DNA of 64,000 nucleotides from CAWGXZ01 sp963826695 (GTDB lineage Bacteria > Pseudomonadota > Gammaproteobacteria > Burkholderiales > Burkholderiaceae_C). The position numbers and the translations under genes were made by a program. The stretch spans positions 558,001-622,000 of the forward strand of contig CAWGXZ010000004.1 of the NCBI GenBank assembly GCA_963826695.1, given 5' to 3'. Each line of letters starts with the position of its first letter. The first letter of the stretch is position 1. This document shows, in pieces, positions 62,062-64,000 of this stretch. A model generated the notes under the pieces. The model worked only from the letters and a program-made list of their open reading frames with translations, had not been told where the DNA came from and ran no database searches.

Positions 62062-63189
62062 TCAGCGTGCGCGCTGCGGCATGACATGAACCAGGTCGCG
62101 GTCGAGGTGGACGTGGACACTGCCACCAACGATGAGCTGCTGGCGTTTCTGGCCTGAGAGATTGATCCGGAAGCAGGCACCGGGTACGCCCGGCAGCGTC
62201 AGGGTGGCCAGGGTGATTTCGCCGAGGTGCCGCGCCTCGGCGACGACGGCCTCGAAGGCGTCTGCGCTTTCACCAAGCGACACGTCCAGGGCAATGCCGT
62301 CGCCGGGGATGACCCAGCTGACTGCCTGACCGGCCTGCAGCCGGCCCTTGTCGCGCACGGTCAACACCGGGCCGGTGCCGCTCGGCAGGGCAGAGGTGGT
62401 CCAGCGCAGCAGGCCCATTCCGGGCCTTTCCGACGGGCCAAGCCACTGCCCCTCGAAGCGGTTGTGGATGCCGACCAGGTCGGCCACGCGCGCATTGCGC
62501 GGCGCACGGTGGATCGTCGCCGGCGTGCCCTGCTGCAGCACCGCTCCGGCATCCATGACGACCAGCCGGTCGGCGAGCAGGCGTGCCTCGTTCAGGTCGT
62601 GCGTGACGAGCAGCATCGGAATGCCGAGTTCGCGGCGCAGTTCGGCCAGCAGCCGGTAGAGGCCCTGGCGGCTCATCTGGTCGACCGCCGAGAAGGGCTC
62701 GTCGAGCAGCAGCAGACGCGGTGCACGCGCCAGCGCACGGGCCACGGCCACGCGCTGTTGCTGGCCGCCGGAGAGTTGCGCGGGGCGCCGGCCACTCAGC
62801 TCGGCGCCGAGACCCACGTGATCGAGCCCGCGCCGGGCTGCTTCCAGGCGTTGCGTGCGCGGCAAATGCAGCAGCGAGAGCGCCACGTTGTCGAGCGCGC
62901 TGAGGTGCGGCATCAACGCGTAGTTCTGGAACACCAGGCCGACGTGCCGCCGCTGCGGCAGCACGAACCGCCCGTGGGCCGTGTCGCACCAGACCTCGCC
63001 GCCGACCACGACCCGGCCGCGCTGCGGCCGCATCAGCCCGGCGATCACGCGCAGCATCGAGGTCTTTCCTGCGCCCGAGGGTCCGACGAGCGCCAGCACC
63101 TCGCCGGCTTCGCAGGTGAACCCGCCCGCCAGCGGCACCGGGTGCGTCTGCTCGATATCGACGGCGAGCGCCGAGTCCGGCACCGTCAC
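62062..63189 (-). CDS. modC: Molybdate ABC transporter ATP-binding protein
   Basis: A 375-residue ABC ATPase. Walker A GPSGAGKTS, signature LSGGQQQRVAVARA, Walker B LLLLDEPFSAVD and a C-terminal TOBE-type regulatory domain (VRDKGRLQAGQAVSWVIPGD region) identify ModC rather than TupC. It starts with GTG 63189, overlapping modB by four bases. With modA and modB it imports molybdate, the metal for the formate dehydrogenase cofactor. Confidence 0.93.
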   Translation of the reverse strand: MTVPDSALAVDIEQTHPVPLAGGFTCEAGEVLALVGPSGAGKTSMLRVIAGLMRPQRGRVVVGGEVWCDTAHGRFVLPQRRHVGLVFQNYALMPHLSALDNVALSLLHLPRTQRLEAARRGLDHVGLGAELSGRRPAQLSGGQQQRVAVARALARAPRLLLLDEPFSAVDQMSRQGLYRLLAELRRELGIPMLLVTHDLNEARLLADRLVVMDAGAVLQQGTPATIHRAPRNARVADLVGIHNRFEGQWLGPSERPGMGLLRWTTSALPSGTGPVLTVRDKGRLQAGQAVSWVIPGDGIALDVSLGESADAFEAVVAEARHLGEITLATLTLPGVPGACFRINLSGQKRQQLIVGGSVHVHLDRDLVHVMPQRAR

Positions 63190-63851
63190 CGGCGCACCGC
63201 CAATCGCGCCGAGGCGAAGAACGACGCTCCCACGGCGCCGAACGACAGCACCAGCAGCAGCACGGCCATGCGGTCGGCACCGGCCAGGTCGAAGGCCTGC
63301 ACGCGGTCGTAGATCGAGATGGCGATGGTCTTCGTCTCGCCCGGAATGCTGCCGCCGATCATCAGCACCACACCGAATTCGCCGAGCGTATGCACGAAGG
63401 TCAGCACGATTGCCGACAGCACGCCGGGCCAGGCGAGCGGCAGTTCGACGCGCCAGAAGGTCTGCCAGGTCGAGAGCCCGCTGACCGCTGCGGCTTCGCC
63501 GAGCTGCCGCGGGATGGCCTCGAAGGCACGCTGCACCGGCTGCACGAGGAACGGTATGTTGAAGAGCACCGATGCGAGCAGCAGGCCGAGAAAGTTGAAG
63601 GTCAGGCGCAAGCCGAGCGCTTCGTGCACCCAGCGGCCGAGGGCCGACGCGCCGCCGAGCGAGACCAGCAGGTAGTAGCCGAGCACCGTCGGAGGCAGCA
63701 CCAGCGGCAATACCACCAGCGCCTCGACCAGCGCCTTGCCCGGGAAACTGCGAAATGCCAAGGTCCGGCCGAGCCAGAGACCGGCCGGCAGCAGCACCGC
63801 GAGCGTGGCGACGGCGAGCTTGAACGAGAGGATCAGCGCCTGCCAGTCCAA
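63186..63851 (-). CDS. modB: Molybdate ABC transporter permease
   Basis: A 221-residue inner-membrane permease with about five helices and the EAA-type loop GEAAAVSGLSTWQTFWRVEL, then LAWPGVLSAIVLTFVHTLGEFG, which is highly typical of ModB. The start is TTG 63851 with a GGAG upstream; earlier in-frame sequence is arginine-rich read-through. It overlaps modC by four bases and follows modA by about 43 bp. Confidence 0.92.
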   Translation of the reverse strand: MDWQALILSFKLAVATLAVLLPAGLWLGRTLAFRSFPGKALVEALVVLPLVLPPTVLGYYLLVSLGGASALGRWVHEALGLRLTFNFLGLLLASVLFNIPFLVQPVQRAFEAIPRQLGEAAAVSGLSTWQTFWRVELPLAWPGVLSAIVLTFVHTLGEFGVVLMIGGSIPGETKTIAISIYDRVQAFDLAGADRMAVLLLVLSFGAVGASFFASARLAVRR

Positions 63852-63894
63852 GGCATGCTCCGCGTGCGTCCGCTGCCGGGGACGGTCGACGCCG

Positions 63895-64000
63895 TCACTC
63901 GCTGGGCATGACGAAGCCGTAGCGCGCCATGATCTCCTGCGCTGCGGGGGTCGACAGGTAGTCGTAGAACGCCCGCGCCGCCGGCGGCGCACCCTTGATC
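63895..64000 (-). CDS. modA: Molybdate-binding periplasmic protein (C-terminus only)
   Basis: Only the last 34 codons are inside the window. They read KGAPPAARAFYDYLSTPAAQ and end FVMPSE before the TGA stop, the characteristic C-terminus of ModA substrate-binding proteins. It is the first gene of the modABC operon, transcribed leftward. Confidence 0.85.
   Translation of the reverse strand, partial: IKGAPPAARAFYDYLSTPAAQEIMARYGFVMPSE

Overview
The window is a high-GC chromosomal segment of a proteobacterium, most likely a betaproteobacterium (Rhodocyclales/Burkholderiales type). This rests on the company of small families typical of that class (DUF1841, DUF3460, DUF3305/DUF3306, DUF6352-like), a diheme cytochrome c4, and a respiratory formate dehydrogenase locus with a TAT-target accessory peptide. 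The genus cannot be fixed from the sequence alone. No phage, integrase, transposase or CRISPR array is visible.

Layout. 1-6.5 kb: the tamA-tamB outer-membrane assembly pair downstream of a MoxR ATPase/VWA pair. 6.6-10.7 kb: cytochrome c4, a 169-bp triple tandem repeat, a DUF1841 gene and a KefC/KefF-type antiporter pair. 10.8-16.3 kb: a ParA-like ATPase, a MaoC-like dehydratase, a LuxR-type response regulator and hybrid kinase, scpA, DUF3460 and a BamE-like lipoprotein. 16.6-19.9 kb: metG and mrp. 19.9-38.9 kb: a selenium, molybdenum/tungsten and formate region. It holds maturation genes (DUF3305, DUF3306, polyferredoxin, TorD-like), selB with the Sec tRNA gene selC, the fdhABC formate dehydrogenase operon, and cofactor and transport genes (moeA, mobA, tupBC, mobB). 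39-42.6 kb: an FMN-dependent lactate-dehydrogenase-like enzyme, dinB and a flgMN-like pair. 42.8-52.6 kb: a signalling block (HDOD, multi-PAS kinase with a frame break, ANTAR regulator, kinase, Hpt, REC-PAS-GGDEF-EAL). 52.7-64 kb: higBA, tRNA-Ser, apaH, a CorC/CNNM protein, phoX behind a Pho box, a CYTH-CHAD protein and the modABC operon running off the right edge.

Main discovery. The tRNA next to selB has the complete tRNA-Sec architecture (97 nt, long variable arm, 6-bp D stem) but its anticodon is GCA, which reads the cysteine codons UGC/UGU instead of UGA. The adjacent formate dehydrogenase gene fdhA has UGC at exactly the codon that is UGA (Sec) in E. coli FdnG/FdhF. That UGC is followed at once by a two-stem hairpin with the geometry of a bacterial SECIS: an 8-bp lower stem, U at position 17, and an apical loop carrying GGU at positions 22-24, as in fdhF. 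The simplest reading is a natural recoding in which a cysteine sense codon plus SECIS is decoded as selenocysteine by SelB and tRNA-Sec(GCA). One wobble-position change in the tRNA and one in the codon would be enough to create it. selA and selD are not in the window.

Second theme. Three copies of a 274-bp element with 29-bp terminal inverted repeats and CTAG ends look like a MITE family. Two copies sit exactly on TAG stop codons (of the BamE-like lipoprotein gene and of moeA) and supply the stop themselves, so the insertions are neutral for the proteins.
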